64,000 bases of DNA from Nitzschia sp. DOCU1 (Eukaryota > Bacillariophyta > Bacillariophyceae > Bacillariales > Bacillariaceae): NCBI GenBank assembly GCA_951394045.1, contig OX595997.1:1612001-1676000 (forward strand), read 5' to 3'. Below the pieces are notes generated by a model. That model worked only from the letters and a program-made list of their open reading frames with translations. It made no database searches and was not told the DNA's origin. The translations under genes and the position numbers were made by a program. Below, one piece after another: positions 20,750-31,802 of the stretch. Position 1 is the first letter of the stretch. Each line of letters starts with the position of its first letter.

Positions 20750-21778
20750 CTATTGTTCCGTTGACGACTCCTGTACTTTCTTCGAATCCACGGCCTTGTT
20801 TTCGGCAGTCGAAGCCGCGGCTTTTGGCTCGGACCCAGCCTTGATGGACGGTGGCACCTTTTGGATTTGCCCGTCTCGCAAGAGCTTTTGCGTCAAGTCA
20901 TAATTGAAGTATGCCGATAATGCATTGAAGACCTCTCGATCACTTTTCAAATAGGGTTCCAATTTCTCAAAGTCCCATTTAAGAAAGGTCGTGTTCTTGA
21001 CCAGGGTGACATCGGCAGATGCTGCCGTATCAAAGTCTTGGGCAATACGGCTCAATAGCGAAATTTCCCCAATGAAATGATACTTGTCCAGCATCGCAAG
21101 AACTTCTCCTTCGTTGGTGCTGACGCGGACTTGACCGTCCACGATGAAATGCAAGGATTTCTTGACTTGACCTTGTTTCACAAGCACATGACCCGCAGGA
21201 AGCGTCACAGTTTCGGCGAGCTTTTGAAGCCTCAAGAACTCAACTCGGGAAAAACCTCTTCGTTCAAACTTCCCTTCCTTGTACAAGACTTCGAGTTCAG
21301 GACTCATGTGATTGGCTCGTCGACGCTCCAAATAGAGCATTGTCACCATGACCGTATTGATCGATAGCAGGACAGTATTCCATCGAATCGGAATCCACAA
21401 CGGAGTGGCTCGATAATACTGAAAACAGAGACTGAGAAGAGTCGCGCAAATCGACGTTACTCGTAACGCGAGAATGTCGGACATGCTGTAGGCGCAAAGT
21501 ACCAACACGGACGACGCATTGCCGCAAATGTCACTCAAATTCATGTTGACCCAGCGGCGTGTCTTTTTGAAGAACTCGAATTCATTGCTCCAAAATGGAG
21601 GAGAGCTGGTGGACGAAGAAGATGATGACGACTCAGTAGAAGTAGATAATCTTCTCTTGGACGATGATATTCGTGTGCGATTGGCGGAGGCAGATCGAAC
21701 CGAGGAAACGCTTTCAAGGCTGATCCCCGCGGAAGAAAGAATACGCCGAGAGCCCGACAGGAGCTTGTGACTGAACAT
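20750..21778 (-). CDS. membrane protein with cyclic-nucleotide-binding-like domain (Popeye-like layout)
   Basis: A single exon of 342 codons. The N-terminal 60 residues are rich in Ser and Arg (RRILSSAGI, KRRLSTSTESS) and could be a mitochondrial presequence. Two or three hydrophobic segments follow (about 88-122 and 133-151). Residues about 180-290 form a cyclic-nucleotide-binding-like beta roll: LPAGHVLVKQGQ, KSLHFIVDGQVRVS, then the phosphate-cassette-like YHFIGEISLL. The arginine normally found near the end of the cassette is not obvious, so nucleotide binding is unproven. The order of membrane segments then cNMP-like domain recalls Popeye proteins. The tail after residue 310 is charged and probably disordered. 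Confidence 0.7.
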   Translation of the reverse strand: MFSHKLLSGSRRILSSAGISLESVSSVRSASANRTRISSSKRRLSTSTESSSSSSSTSSPPFWSNEFEFFKKTRRWVNMNLSDICGNASSVLVLCAYSMSDILALRVTSICATLLSLCFQYYRATPLWIPIRWNTVLLSINTVMVTMLYLERRRANHMSPELEVLYKEGKFERRGFSRVEFLRLQKLAETVTLPAGHVLVKQGQVKKSLHFIVDGQVRVSTNEGEVLAMLDKYHFIGEISLLSRIAQDFDTAASADVTLVKNTTFLKWDFEKLEPYLKSDREVFNALSAYFNYDLTQKLLRDGQIQKVPPSIKAGSEPKAAASTAENKAVDSKKVQESSTEQ

Positions 21779-22087
21779 GACTGAGAGTGGCGCGGGGGGG
21801 AGAGAAAGAGAAAAGAGAAGAGGATGTAGAGGTATATTTTGTTCACCATGAAAGCTCTATCAAGTCAAGTCATTGAGCATGGGAGATGACTGTTGGCGTA
21901 TCTTTCTCTGCGGTATCTTGTGGCCCGATTTCCCCCCCCCCCAACAGCTGGCATCGGGAGACGACGAAAGGGAAGATCCTAAAACGTGGTCGAACAAGTC
22001 GAAACCACGCGCGCAACCCCACTGCTTCTGGCAAGAATTATATCTAGTCCGAAACTGCATACAGAACAACGTGATCCATTGATATGT
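21779..22087. other. divergent intergenic region
   Basis: This separates the start of the cyclic-nucleotide-binding protein gene (minus) from the SLC43-like gene (plus). A C10 run lies near 21931-21941. No gene is seen. Confidence 0.4.
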
Positions 22088-22184
22088 GAGCCCGAAAGTA
22101 AAGGTGGAGGTCCATCGACATGCAATCATCGACGGAGACAAAATGCTTTGTGCGACAACCGAACGTGCGTTGAGGTTGGAAGTC
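22088..22184 (+). promoter_or_regulatory. conserved upstream region of SLC43-like copy 1
   Basis: Blocks here recur upstream of the inverted paralogue (27158-27246, minus strand) in the same order: GAGCCCGAA, TCCATCGACA, GAGACA, GAACGTGCGTT and GGTTGGAAGTC. The last block ends 37 bp before the ATG. The blocks show that the duplication included the promoter or leader; they may hold shared control sites. Confidence 0.55.
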
Positions 22185-22221
22185 GGGATCATCATATCTC
22201 CAACTTTCCCAAACAAACACA

Positions 22222-24063
22222 ATGACTGACGAAATAGTGTCGCCCAGCAATGAAACTGGTGCACGTCTTGAATCGTCCGCAAAGTTGCCAGAAGATGCTG
22301 AAAAAGTTCCTGCCCCAAAGAAGAAGCCGTCAATGAACTTGCGCGATCAACTGGCGATGCGTGGTCGTGTTGCACGGGACAAACAACGCCGTGATCGCCA
22401 ATTCTTGCTTATAATCAATGTCTTAACTACTTTCCTGTTCGTGGGTGCCCTTTGTGGGTGGGGTCCCTTGCAGTTGATGCTGGAAAACAACGGTTCGTTT
22501 TCCAAATCCTGCACGGCGCAAGAAGAAGAAAGCGGTACAATTTGCAATGACCAAAGTGCCCAGTTAGTCAAACTAGGGCTCATTATCCCCGGCATGCAAC
22601 TGGCTTCGCCCGTCATCGGCGTGCTAGTGGACAAGTTTGGCGCGAAGAATGGTGCCTACTCACAAGCAGCTCTGGGAATTCTGGGTCTGACGATGCTCAT
22701 TTTGGGTACTACCCTGATGATCGATTCCCTTCTAGTTGTTGGGTGTGTTTTGCTAGGATTGCAATGTTGGCTGGGAATGCAGCTTGTGATTCAGTTGGGC
22801 CTCTACTTTTCAGGCCACATGATATCAAGGGTGATTTTCATCCTCAACACTGTCTTCGATGCGGGAGCCATCACCTTTTTGGGACTTTGGGGCATCCAAG
22901 AAGCTACAGGTGCTTCCACGCCATCTATTTTGGGGGGCTACCTCGCCTTTGGGGTTTTGCTCTACATGTTGTCTGTAACATATTGGACTATTGCCGTTCC
23001 TGTCCACGAAAACGTTGCAGAGGAGAATGCCATGGTCGTACCTTCGACTCGATTCTCCCATTACGAAATGCTGGTATCGACAAGAGATCTGAAAGCGTGC
23101 CTGGAAACCAATATATCAGCGCGCATCCTATCTTATGAAGGATCACAACGACTCCTGAGTAATCTTAGTTTGCACTCCAAGAAGAGCTTTACTTCAATGG
23201 AATTGAAGAAGGGCGTAGACAGATCCACCGAATCCAGGGCAGGAAAACGACTTTCTGCCAAGCCTAGCGAGACCGTCGATGCTGGTAGAACAGATATGAT
23301 AACAGATGCTGATGACGATGGCCTGTACATCCCCGTTGCAAACCGCAAGCCTCGGGCGCAGCTAATCTCGGCACCGTATATCCTTTTGACTCTGTTCTTT
23401 GGAATCAACGTGGGAGCTACCAATTGGAATCTCTTGACGCAACGAGATTTTTTGGCTGGCCTCGGAGACGACGAAAAGAACAATCTCTATCTTACTATAT
23501 TTACTCTAATGACTCCAGTGTCCATTCTCGGTGGGCCCTTCATTGACTGGTCCATTCTCAATTTAGGGTGGATGGTAACGTTGCAATGGGTCAATCTGTT
23601 GGCGATTGCCTTTCAAGTGATCAAGATCGCCTCGGACAATCTGAACGTGCAGATTGTGGGGTTTATCATCTTTTCGTTCTATCGAGCCTTTTTGTTTGGA
23701 GTATCATTCAGTTTTTTGCCGACTTTGGTATCGGGCGATGTGATCGGCACGGCCGCTGGACTTATGTATGGCTTTGGTGGTGCCATGAACTTGTGTCTGA
23801 TTCCCGTGGCTGACGTGGCCATTCAATCGGGCAGTGACGGTTTGTTTTGGGCCAACGTCGTCATGTTGGGGCTAGCCGCTCCTACCACTTTGTTCATTTG
23901 TATCCTGGGGCGCTATATGGTCTTTGAATCCGATGCCAAGGGCGCTGACGTCAAGGCTACAAGTGAGAAGAACTTGTCTACAACCGAACCAGTCTTACCA
24001 GGGGTGTTGGAGAACGAAGAGATCGATGTTACGACCGATGCAGTCCCCGCAGAGACTGCCTGA
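22222..24063 (+). CDS. MFS transporter, SLC43 (LAT3/4)-like, copy 1
   Basis: A single exon of 613 codons. It has about 12 hydrophobic segments with a central polar loop (about 270-385). The first segments match SLC43 transporters: ALCGWGPLQLMLENNGSFS, a Cys/Gln spacer, then IIPGMQLASPVIGVLVDKFGAK, the MFS loop 2-3 signature. The second half opens with PYILLTLFFGINVG and has SFYRAFLFGVSFSFLP near segment 10. SLC43 proteins move large neutral amino acids; the substrate here is inferred. The protein is close to the product of the gene at 25202-27108, which faces it. This copy has no intron where the other has one, between the codons for LM and LEN. The C-terminus is an acidic Thr/Glu-rich tail, probably cytosolic. 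Confidence 0.8.
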   Translation: MTDEIVSPSNETGARLESSAKLPEDAEKVPAPKKKPSMNLRDQLAMRGRVARDKQRRDRQFLLIINVLTTFLFVGALCGWGPLQLMLENNGSFSKSCTAQEEESGTICNDQSAQLVKLGLIIPGMQLASPVIGVLVDKFGAKNGAYSQAALGILGLTMLILGTTLMIDSLLVVGCVLLGLQCWLGMQLVIQLGLYFSGHMISRVIFILNTVFDAGAITFLGLWGIQEATGASTPSILGGYLAFGVLLYMLSVTYWTIAVPVHENVAEENAMVVPSTRFSHYEMLVSTRDLKACLETNISARILSYEGSQRLLSNLSLHSKKSFTSMELKKGVDRSTESRAGKRLSAKPSETVDAGRTDMITDADDDGLYIPVANRKPRAQLISAPYILLTLFFGINVGATNWNLLTQRDFLAGLGDDEKNNLYLTIFTLMTPVSILGGPFIDWSILNLGWMVTLQWVNLLAIAFQVIKIASDNLNVQIVGFIIFSFYRAFLFGVSFSFLPTLVSGDVIGTAAGLMYGFGGAMNLCLIPVADVAIQSGSDGLFWANVVMLGLAAPTTLFICILGRYMVFESDAKGADVKATSEKNLSTTEPVLPGVLENEEIDVTTDAVPAETA

Positions 24064-25201
24064 CAAAGACAACCAAGAGGTGATATCGAATGATATCAGC
24101 CAAATCTCGGGCACGTTTACCAGCCGTACGAGGTACGGCAACATAGGGTGACTTGCTAGAACTACAGAAAATACTTTTGTAGGATGCGAGAAGCTCTAGA
24201 CGCCCAACAAGACGCTGGTAGGTAGTTCTCTTGAGAAAAAATAGTACGAAGACAAACAAATTTAATTGTACTGCCATTGCCGCCAAGTTGTAATGCTAAG
24301 CATTGTGCGCATGGCCCGGCAGTTCCAATTCATCTTAAAGCAGATGCCGATTACATAATAACTGTTGACTCTAGATTGGGATACTGAGAATGCTCTAGTG
24401 CTAGCACTGGTCAGGGCCATTCTTCGTTCCGGACGTGGGCAAAATATTGATAGTTGGAATGGATACATAGTACTATTGTTCTGGGTAATGGATTTGTCAA
24501 GACGTAGTAGTACTGGTGTCTGCGACGAGAATGACAACGGCGACGACATTGTGAAGTAGCATCTCGGGTATCGTAGTGCTGATTAGTAGTTATGTCGTTC
24601 GATTTTCGATGGACCGCTCTGTCTCCTTTTAGGCTGCTGAATATCGTGGAGATGGTGGTTGCCCTGCTGGGACAGATCCTGATAGCATAAAATGGTGGTA
24701 TGTTTCGGAGCTGCCTAGTACGCGAGGAAGACTGTAGACTGTATGCAGTTTCGGACTACTGTATTGCCCTCGCATGGCAGCATTTATTGAATCCACCTGA
24801 TAGCTAGTAGCAATTTCGTTAAAGTCATCCCAATGCCCTGCTTCCGTCAAAGCTAAGTTTGCTACCACCACCGTCCGTCTATTGCTTCGCCCCAGGGCTC
24901 GAATTCTCAAACAATCTAAAATCTAAGGTCCCATACTACTGCTAGTATGTTCGCACTGCGTCTATCTCCCTCGTCCAGCAGCAAGAAGAAGAACAAGGGC
25001 GCATTGCTCACGGCTTGTTCGCCATCATGGCTTCCATGGAGACCTGCTTCTTGCATCGATACTTCTCTGTTGGTACCGGGGTAGTGGTGATTTAACTAAG
25101 GCAGTCGCTTTGGTAGCCGGGAGAAGCTCCGTGCACTGCTACTAAATCTAGCTGGCTACGATAGTAGTAGTGACACTCTCACGAAAATAGTAGTAAAGCT
25201 G
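24064..25201. other. region between the convergent SLC43-like copies
   Basis: Contains the 3' ends of both transporter genes and about 1 kb of noncoding DNA with repeated TAGTAG/CTACTA trinucleotide runs. No gene or terminal inverted repeat was recognised. Confidence 0.45.
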
Positions 25202-27108
25202 TTAGTTATCTTCGTTTTCTTCGTTCTCAAAAACTCCTGGTAAGACTGGTTCGGTCGTCGACAGGTTATCACCACTCTTATCCTTGACGTCGCCGCCCTT
25301 CGTGGCATCGGATTCAAAGACCATATAGCGCCCCAGGATAAAAATGCACAACGTAGTAGGAGCGGCTAGCCCCAACATTACGATGTTGGCCCGAACCAAC
25401 CCGTCACTGCCAGATTGAATGGCCACGTCCGCCACGGGAATTAGACATAAGTCTATGGCGCCACCAAAGCAATACATCAGTCCCGCTGCTTTACCAATCA
25501 CATCGCCCGATACCAAAGTCGGCAAAAAACTGAATGATACTCCAAACAAAAAGGCTCGATAGAACGAAAAGATGATAAACCCTACAATCTGCACGTTCAG
25601 ATTGTCCGAGGCGACCTTGATCACTTGAAAGGCAATCGCCAACAGATTGACCCATTGCAACGTTACCATCCACCCGAAATTGAGAATGGACCAGTCAATG
25701 AAGGGTCCGCCGAGAATGGACACTGGACTCATGAGCGTAAATATGGTCAGATACAAATTGTTCTTTTCGTCGTCTCCGAGGCTAGCCAGAAAATCACGTT
25801 GTGTCATATTATTCCAATTGCAGACTCCCTCATTGATTCCAAAGAACAGTGTCAATAAGATAAACGGTGCCGAGATTAGCTGCGCCCGAGGCTTGCGCTT
25901 TGCAACGGGGATATACAGGCCATCGTCGTCGGCAACATTTTTATTATCCGTTCTACCAATATCGTCGGTCACACTAGGTTTGGCAGAAAGTCGTTTTGCT
26001 GCTCTGAATTCGTTGGATCTGTCGTCCACGCCCTTCTTCAATTCCATTGAAGGAAAGCCCTTCTTGGAGTGCAAACTGAGACTACTCAGGAGTCGTTGTG
26101 ATCCTTCATAAGATAGGATGCGCGTTGATATATTGTTTTCCAGGCACGCTTTCAGATCTCTTGTCGATACCAGCATTTCGTAGTGGGAGAATCGAGTCGA
26201 AGGTACGGCCGTGGCATTCTCCTCTGCAACATTTTCGTGGTCAGGAACTGCAATAGTCCAATATCTTACAGCAAACATATAGAGCAAAATCCCAAAGGCG
26301 AGGTAGCCCCCGAAAATAGATGGAGTGGAAGCACCTGTAGCTTCTTGGATGCCCCAAAGTCCCAAAAAAGTGATGGATCCTGCATCAAAGACAGTATTGA
26401 GAATAAAAATGACTCGGGATACCATGTGGCCGGAAAAAAGGAGCCCCAGCTGCATGACCAGTTGCATTCCCAGCCAACATTGTAATCCTAGCAAAATAAA
26501 CGCAACAACCAGAAAAGATTCGATCATCAAGGTAGTACCCAAAATAAGCATCGTCAGACCCAGAATTCCTAGAGCGGCCTGTGAGTAGGCGGCCTTCTTC
26601 GCGCCAAACGTGTCCACTAGCAGGCCGATGACGGGCGAAGCCAGTTGCACGCCGGGGATAATGAGCCCTAGCTTGATCAACTTGGCACTCTGCTCAGGGC
26701 AGATCGTTCCAGTTTGTTGTTCTTGGGCTGTGCATTCGGTTGAATACGATCCTTCGTTTTCCAGCTATGTTACGAAGAAGAAACGGCAGTGCGTGAGTGA
26801 TGCTTCAAAGCGACATCAGTCGACGAACAATTATCAAGGTATTCACTCACCATCAACTGTATGGGACCCCATCCACAAAGGGCACCCATAAACAGGAACG
26901 TAGTCAAGACGTTGATGGTAACCAAGATTCGGCGGTCACGACGTTGTTTGACCAGGAGCGCGGCACGACGACCACGCATCGCCATTTGATCGCGGAGGTT
27001 CATTGGCGGCTTCTTTGCGGGCTCTTGTTGACCTTCTGGCGACATTGCGGACGATTCAGGAAGAGACGCCCCTGTTTCATTGGGCGGCACTGCGATTTCG
27101 TCAGTCAT
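25202..27108 (-). CDS. MFS transporter, SLC43 (LAT3/4)-like, copy 2
   Basis: Two exons on the minus strand (27108-26851 and 26764-25202) with an 86-bp gtgagt..catag intron (26765-26850), phase 0, give 606 residues. The protein is collinear with copy 1 (22222-24063), with the same LCGWGPIQLM start, central loop and SFYRAFLFGVSFSFLP. It differs mainly at the N-terminus, in loop composition (for example GVCNWNNMTQ against GATNWNLLTQ) and in the tail. The intron falls exactly between LM and LENEG, where copy 1 is continuous. As for copy 1, a neutral amino acid substrate is inferred from the family. Both copies look intact, so neither is a pseudogene by sequence. Confidence 0.8.
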
Positions 27109-27157
27109 TTTTTGTGTTATTCTTGGGAAGGTTGGATACGGCCATGCTGATCGTGTT

Positions 27158-27246
27158 GACTTCCAACCTTTAACGCACGTTCTACCGATCCGCAAAGGGT
27201 CGTCTGTGTCTCGGTCGAGTGTCGATGGATCACTGAGTTCGGGCTC
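27158..27246 (-). promoter_or_regulatory. conserved upstream region of SLC43-like copy 2
   Basis: Read on the minus strand, this carries the same ordered blocks as 22088-22184 (GAGCCCGAA, TCCATCGACA, GAGACA, GAACGTGCGTT, GGTTGGAAGTC). The last block ends 49 bp before the ATG at 27108. Confidence 0.55.
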
Positions 27247-27989
27247 ATCATGGTCATGGTGCTAGGCTTGACGACACTCTCATCCATCCTGTTATCGCAT
27301 TTGGGCGAGACTACCATGTATAAGACTGACACGCGTGAGAGACAATCAACTATCGAGTTTTATGAGGGCTACGAGCACGGAGGGAGACCGACTTGCGATT
27401 CTTGAAGCTTGACATCCTCGTACGGTAGACTGCCGTAGGTCTGTTCCTATGTATCTCAACTACCAAACTACCAAAAGGTGCATGGTGGCTACTAGGACGA
27501 GTTTCCATAGCGCTTAAAAACTGCTATCCGTAGCTACAGCACGAACCCCGCCCACGCTTCGTTCCGCTTGGCTCTCTCTACACTATACCTGATGGGGCAG
27601 CGGCTTTGGTGGCGAGCAGCTTCTTGCTGTGTATCTTCTCTTCTCAGCTACAGTGGTAGTTTGGTAGCCAACCAGCCCCGTCTAATAGTACTCGCAACAA
27701 AAATAGTTAAGTTAGTAGTGTTGATAATGATCCGAAAGTAGGCAAGCCATTGCTGTGCAAACAGCTAAAGAAATCAGCGTGATCGGCCCAAAGAACCAAC
27801 CAACACCAAAGACTGCCAGACGCTTTTCAGATCTAGAAATAATCCGATATGTAAACACGGGTGTCATGCCTGCACCAGTTTTGGGAAGCTCGTTGGTCGA
27901 ACTCCCAGCCTCCTCTCCGAGCTGTATTCCTCAACGTCTATGTTGAATGCCTCTCCCCGGTATCAAAACGCTCAGCCATCGTGGCGCCT
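27247..27989. other. intergenic, nothing recognised
   Basis: Upstream side of SLC43-like copy 2 and 3' side of the choline-transporter-like gene. Open frames at 27755-28261 on the plus strand are antisense shadows of that gene or too short. Confidence 0.45.
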
Positions 27990-29764
27990 CTAAAATCCAC
28001 ATTCGTCTGGATACGCCGCACGCCAAGCCCGAATCATGCGTCCCGATAGTTCCGGCGGATGATTCTCCAGCAAGGAGCTTGGAGCTTCGGCAAAGCAAAC
28101 GACTGCTGTCTCGACGGCACTTGTTACGACTTGCAATTGAATATTTGACAAGGTCATGCCCAGTAGAATTCCCAGCCAAAAGGTCGCCACGGGATGGAAC
28201 CCAATGCCTGGAAAGACTAGCCCCAAAACAACGGCAAGTGCTCCCGATAAGAGTCCAATAAAGAATTGCATCATAGCCAAGGACCGTGCCACCAAGTGAT
28301 CGTTCAGAATAACAGACCAGCCTCTTGCTCGAAAGAGTTGGTACACTTTGTGTCCGGCAGTAGCGTATTCGTATCCATACAATCCCACGTAAACTACATA
28401 CAAACGAGAAAGAGAGAGGTGTCAGATGGTTTGTAAAAAGGATGGACCCAATCATATATCATATATTGTGATACGTACCAAAGGCCCACGAATTAAAGTA
28501 TTCCATGAGTTTCTCTAGTTGATCCACCACGAACTCTAGCATGCACCACAATAGCGATCCATGCTGCCGACGATGGTTTTGTCGATTTTCACTGCGTTGT
28601 TGACGAGCGATTCGTACCAGAACCTGCAAGACTTGAAGTATGGCCACTAGCAGACTGCCCAAACAAATACTGCCAAAGGAGTAAATCGATGATCGGACCC
28701 AAGAATCCAAAATCGTGGAATTGTAGCCGCAGCATCCTCCATTACTCTCTGAGTCGGTAGCAGCAGGTGAGAACCAAAAGGTCCCCACCACCCCCGCAAT
28801 TGTCGTATGAAAGACGTTCTTGATAACTTGACTCGTCCAAAACAAGGAACATAGCAAACCCACTAGAATCCATTTGCCTTGCGTCGTTAGCTCGCATTCC
28901 ACATCGCCATTACTATTGCTGCCCGCAGTACATTCCATGATCCATTCGTAACGAATCATGCTCACTTGCACCAACGCCATGATCCAAGTCAAGGCCCATA
29001 GAATCGCCATGACGGTAGTCGCATAGGCCATGCTCAAAAGTCCCTTGTTGGCTCGAATAGCTGCCATGGCCACGGCCAGATTGGCCGTCGCAAAGGGAAT
29101 ACGATGCCATACTCCCACAGCATACCAGACTCCTAAAGCACAAACAATTCCCAAAATCAAGGCCATGCCCACTTGACCCAGCAGTAGCGAGCCTAACGCT
29201 GTAAAGCCGCAAGTAATGGGCGAAATGACCAAACTGACTTGAATCATCATATCCGCCAAGGCTCCCAAAAGTAACAAAATCAGGGTAGTGGAAAGCACGG
29301 AAATACTAAAGATCATGGCAATGAAATACAGCAAGCCATCGACCATTTTCAAGTGTTTATACCATGGATCTTGGTCATTGTCGGGTTGATAGTCGCCCTT
29401 GGACAAGGCAACCATGGCCATGATGGCGAGCGTCGCGATTGAAGTTATCTGACATAGAAAGAGCAATGCCCAAACCCAGTTGCGACAGGACGGCATTTGC
29501 GTCTCTCCATGTTCCCATGTAGATTCATCGGCTCGTAGTGGAGGTAGTTCCAAGGAAACTACACAAGTGTGTGAGAACGGCATGGATGTTTTTCAGCTAT
29601 TACTTCAGGGACGTACCATGTTCCTCCAAAACTTGACTTGGGTCATCATCGCTGGCAAGTACAACCACCGCCTCTTGCGGCGGCGGCGGCAATAAAGGCT
29701 CGACTAACGTTGCCATGGGAGAGTCTTCCACATCATCCTGGATTGTAGTGGCGGGGGTTGACAT
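27990..29764 (-). CDS. choline-transporter-like protein (SLC44/CTL/Pns1 family)
   Basis: Three exons on the minus strand: 29764-29617, 29558-28479 and 28393-27990, with introns of 58 and 85 bp, both phase 1. They give 543 residues. The second splice restores the family motif FNSWAFVYVGLYGY; the first adds an N-terminal tail with PLLPPPPQE and an acidic run. About ten membrane segments are visible, with a large loop holding cysteines (MECTAGSN, VECELTTQG) and GGCCGYNSTILD. Before the last third, SLLWCMLEFVVDQLEKLMEYFNSWA matches the CTL C-terminal domain. Members transport choline or ethanolamine, or have unproven transport. Start choice: the ATG at 29764 is the first in the exon-1 frame that splices in phase. 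Confidence 0.85.
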
Positions 29765-30261
29765 TCTGTTTGATCAGGCTCTGTGTTTGTTGTGTTGTGC
29801 CATGGTCAAATGGGAACCTCTTTGAAGATGTGCAGAAAGTGGTACGAAAGCTACGTGACACGCTTCCCGAAGAGAACTTCTTCTCGCTCGCCGGGTCTCA
29901 CGACTAGACTAGACTCAACCGAGCTTATGGACTAGTTCGACTATCTATCTCCTCAGGCAGAGAAGACCACGCTCGAGCATCACGAGCCCCCAAACCTCGT
30001 CACGCTCAAACATCACGAGCCCCTCCATCAACCTCGTCATGCTCGAGTGAGTCAGTCGTCCTCCTCGTTTCGGCAAACGTCATTTCATTGAATTCATGGA
30101 CGACCATGATGATGTCGAAAGAAGCCCATCGGCGATCCATCGCTCCACTCCCTTGCGTTCTCTACTGTGCACGACCCTCCGTGGTCATTTTATAGTATCA
30201 TAGCTGCCTATTAGACTAGTATCCTCTTTAACACTGCAAGCGTTCAAATCAAGTCTTGGTC
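29765..30261. other. intergenic with short imperfect repeats
   Basis: Divergent region between the CTL gene and the TraB-domain gene. Between about 29969 and 30047 a motif related to CATCACGAGCCCC and CCTCGTCA occurs two to three times in imperfect tandem copies. It may be promoter sequence, but no function is shown. Confidence 0.45.
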
Positions 30262-31521
30262 ATGAAGAAAGAGTCGACGTTACAGACGCCAGCCACGGGC
30301 GGTGCTGCCACTACGAGAAAGTGGCACCTCCACAGCCTCTCCACAGGCCTTGCTTTCTCTTGGCTATTGCTATCGTCCATTGTCAGTTCGCTACCTGCAG
30401 TTTCCGGCTTTGTGAGACGCACAACAAGTCATGGCTGGCATTTGATTCCGTCGTTTGTCACTGTGAGGCCGCCCGCAACAAGTCCAAATTCATGGCGGCA
30501 GTCTTTAGCTGTCGTTCGACTTTCTGCGTCGTCGTCGTCGTTACGCGCCTCGGACACTTGGTTGGATGACGAGGAAGATGACAGTGAAACAGTATGTACT
30601 ATCACTAGTCCTTGTGGTCAACAAATTACATTGATTGGAACGGCACACTTGTCGCAAAAATCCAATGAACAAGTTACGCGTCTCATCCAAGAAATTCGAC
30701 CCAATGTCGTCATGGTCGAATTGGATCCAACGCGTTTGCATCGCATTGGCATTTCCAGTATCCAAGATATAAAGATGCCAAAAGTCGTCACGTCTCAAGA
30801 TATCGAGTTGCCTTTGGAGGACAATAGTCCCACATCTTTGGCAGGCAAACTCTTTCGACCCTTTTGGTTGGTACAAGAGGCCGTGACAGATGCTATTTCG
30901 AGATTGGCGCGGGCCTTTTTGACGGGCATGTACGAGGACATGGGACAAAAAATGAACAATCCAAAGGGTGGGGGAGGAGAATTCTTAGCAGCCATTCGGG
31001 CGGCAGAACAAATTCCCGAGTGTACCACTCTGGTGTTGGGAGATCGGTCGTCAGTGACAACCATTAAACGAGCCGCCATGTTGGCCTTGCAAAGTGGAGA
31101 TCCCTTGGGAGTCTTGGCGAGACTACAACAAGTCAATCTCAAGGAAATGCAACTACTCGAAGTTAAGGTTCGGGATCGGCTACAACTACAACAAGAACAA
31201 AAGGGTGAACCAGCTGTCGATGAAACTCAAGTCCAAGTAGCCATGATGGAAGCCTTAAAAGTAGATTCTCTAGTGAGAAATCGACTCTTTGGCAAGCTCG
31301 AACAACAAGTTCCGGAATTTACGCAAGCCTTTTTAAAAGAACGTGATTACATCATGGCCGAAGCGATTCGACGGGAACTTTTGGATGCCCAAATACAACG
31401 AGTGGTGGGTGTGGTCGGACTAGGACATTTACCTGGCATGGAAGAAACGCTCCGAGCCATGTTTGCCAATGAGACGGTACCATTATTATTGATGCGAGGA
31501 CAAACAACATCATCATCGTGA
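30262..31521 (+). CDS. TraB/PrgY-domain protein, probably plastid-targeted
   Basis: A single exon of 419 codons from the ATG at 30262 (six bases inside the open frame). The TraB core is clear: the glycine-histidine motif ITLIGTAHLSQKS (about 121-133), RPNVVMVELD, then TTLVLGDRS and a C-terminal VVGVVGLGHLPGMEE. An internal helical hairpin region carries charged coiled-coil-like sequence (about 285-370). The conserved His/Glu residues suggest a peptidase- or chelatase-like fold, but the enzyme activity of eukaryotic TraB proteins is not settled. The N-terminus has a signal-peptide-like hydrophobic run (LAFSWLLLSSIVSSLPAVSG) followed by FVRR, a diatom plastid-type cleavage site with Phe at +1. 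Plastid location is inferred. Confidence 0.85.
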   Translation: MKKESTLQTPATGGAATTRKWHLHSLSTGLAFSWLLLSSIVSSLPAVSGFVRRTTSHGWHLIPSFVTVRPPATSPNSWRQSLAVVRLSASSSSLRASDTWLDDEEDDSETVCTITSPCGQQITLIGTAHLSQKSNEQVTRLIQEIRPNVVMVELDPTRLHRIGISSIQDIKMPKVVTSQDIELPLEDNSPTSLAGKLFRPFWLVQEAVTDAISRLARAFLTGMYEDMGQKMNNPKGGGGEFLAAIRAAEQIPECTTLVLGDRSSVTTIKRAAMLALQSGDPLGVLARLQQVNLKEMQLLEVKVRDRLQLQQEQKGEPAVDETQVQVAMMEALKVDSLVRNRLFGKLEQQVPEFTQAFLKERDYIMAEAIRRELLDAQIQRVVGVVGLGHLPGMEETLRAMFANETVPLLLMRGQTTSSS

Positions 31522-31802
31522 TGAGCAAGTGTTTTGTTTTGAGGTTCGGTGTTTGCCTGGAAAGCGGACGTTGCCTTTTGCGGAGGGGATGTGCACCCTT
31601 TGCTTCGTCGTTTGTCAATGTGGTGCCGATAGAGTGGACAGAGCCTTGCCAACAATGTTGGTTGTCAAAGCCATCTTGATGACGATCACTGTCGGAGACC
31701 TTTGCTGGCCCAAACGGATTTCGGAGATCACGGCCGGCCTAACCCTACGCCATTTCGAACGTCCTGATGAATTGTACATGAGTACTGACCTCTTGGTCAA
31801 AC

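Noticed and set aside
22222..27108. SLC43-like pair as a mobile element with inverted repeats
   Set aside because: The inverted copies are full genes with introns and promoters, without transposase or target-site duplication.
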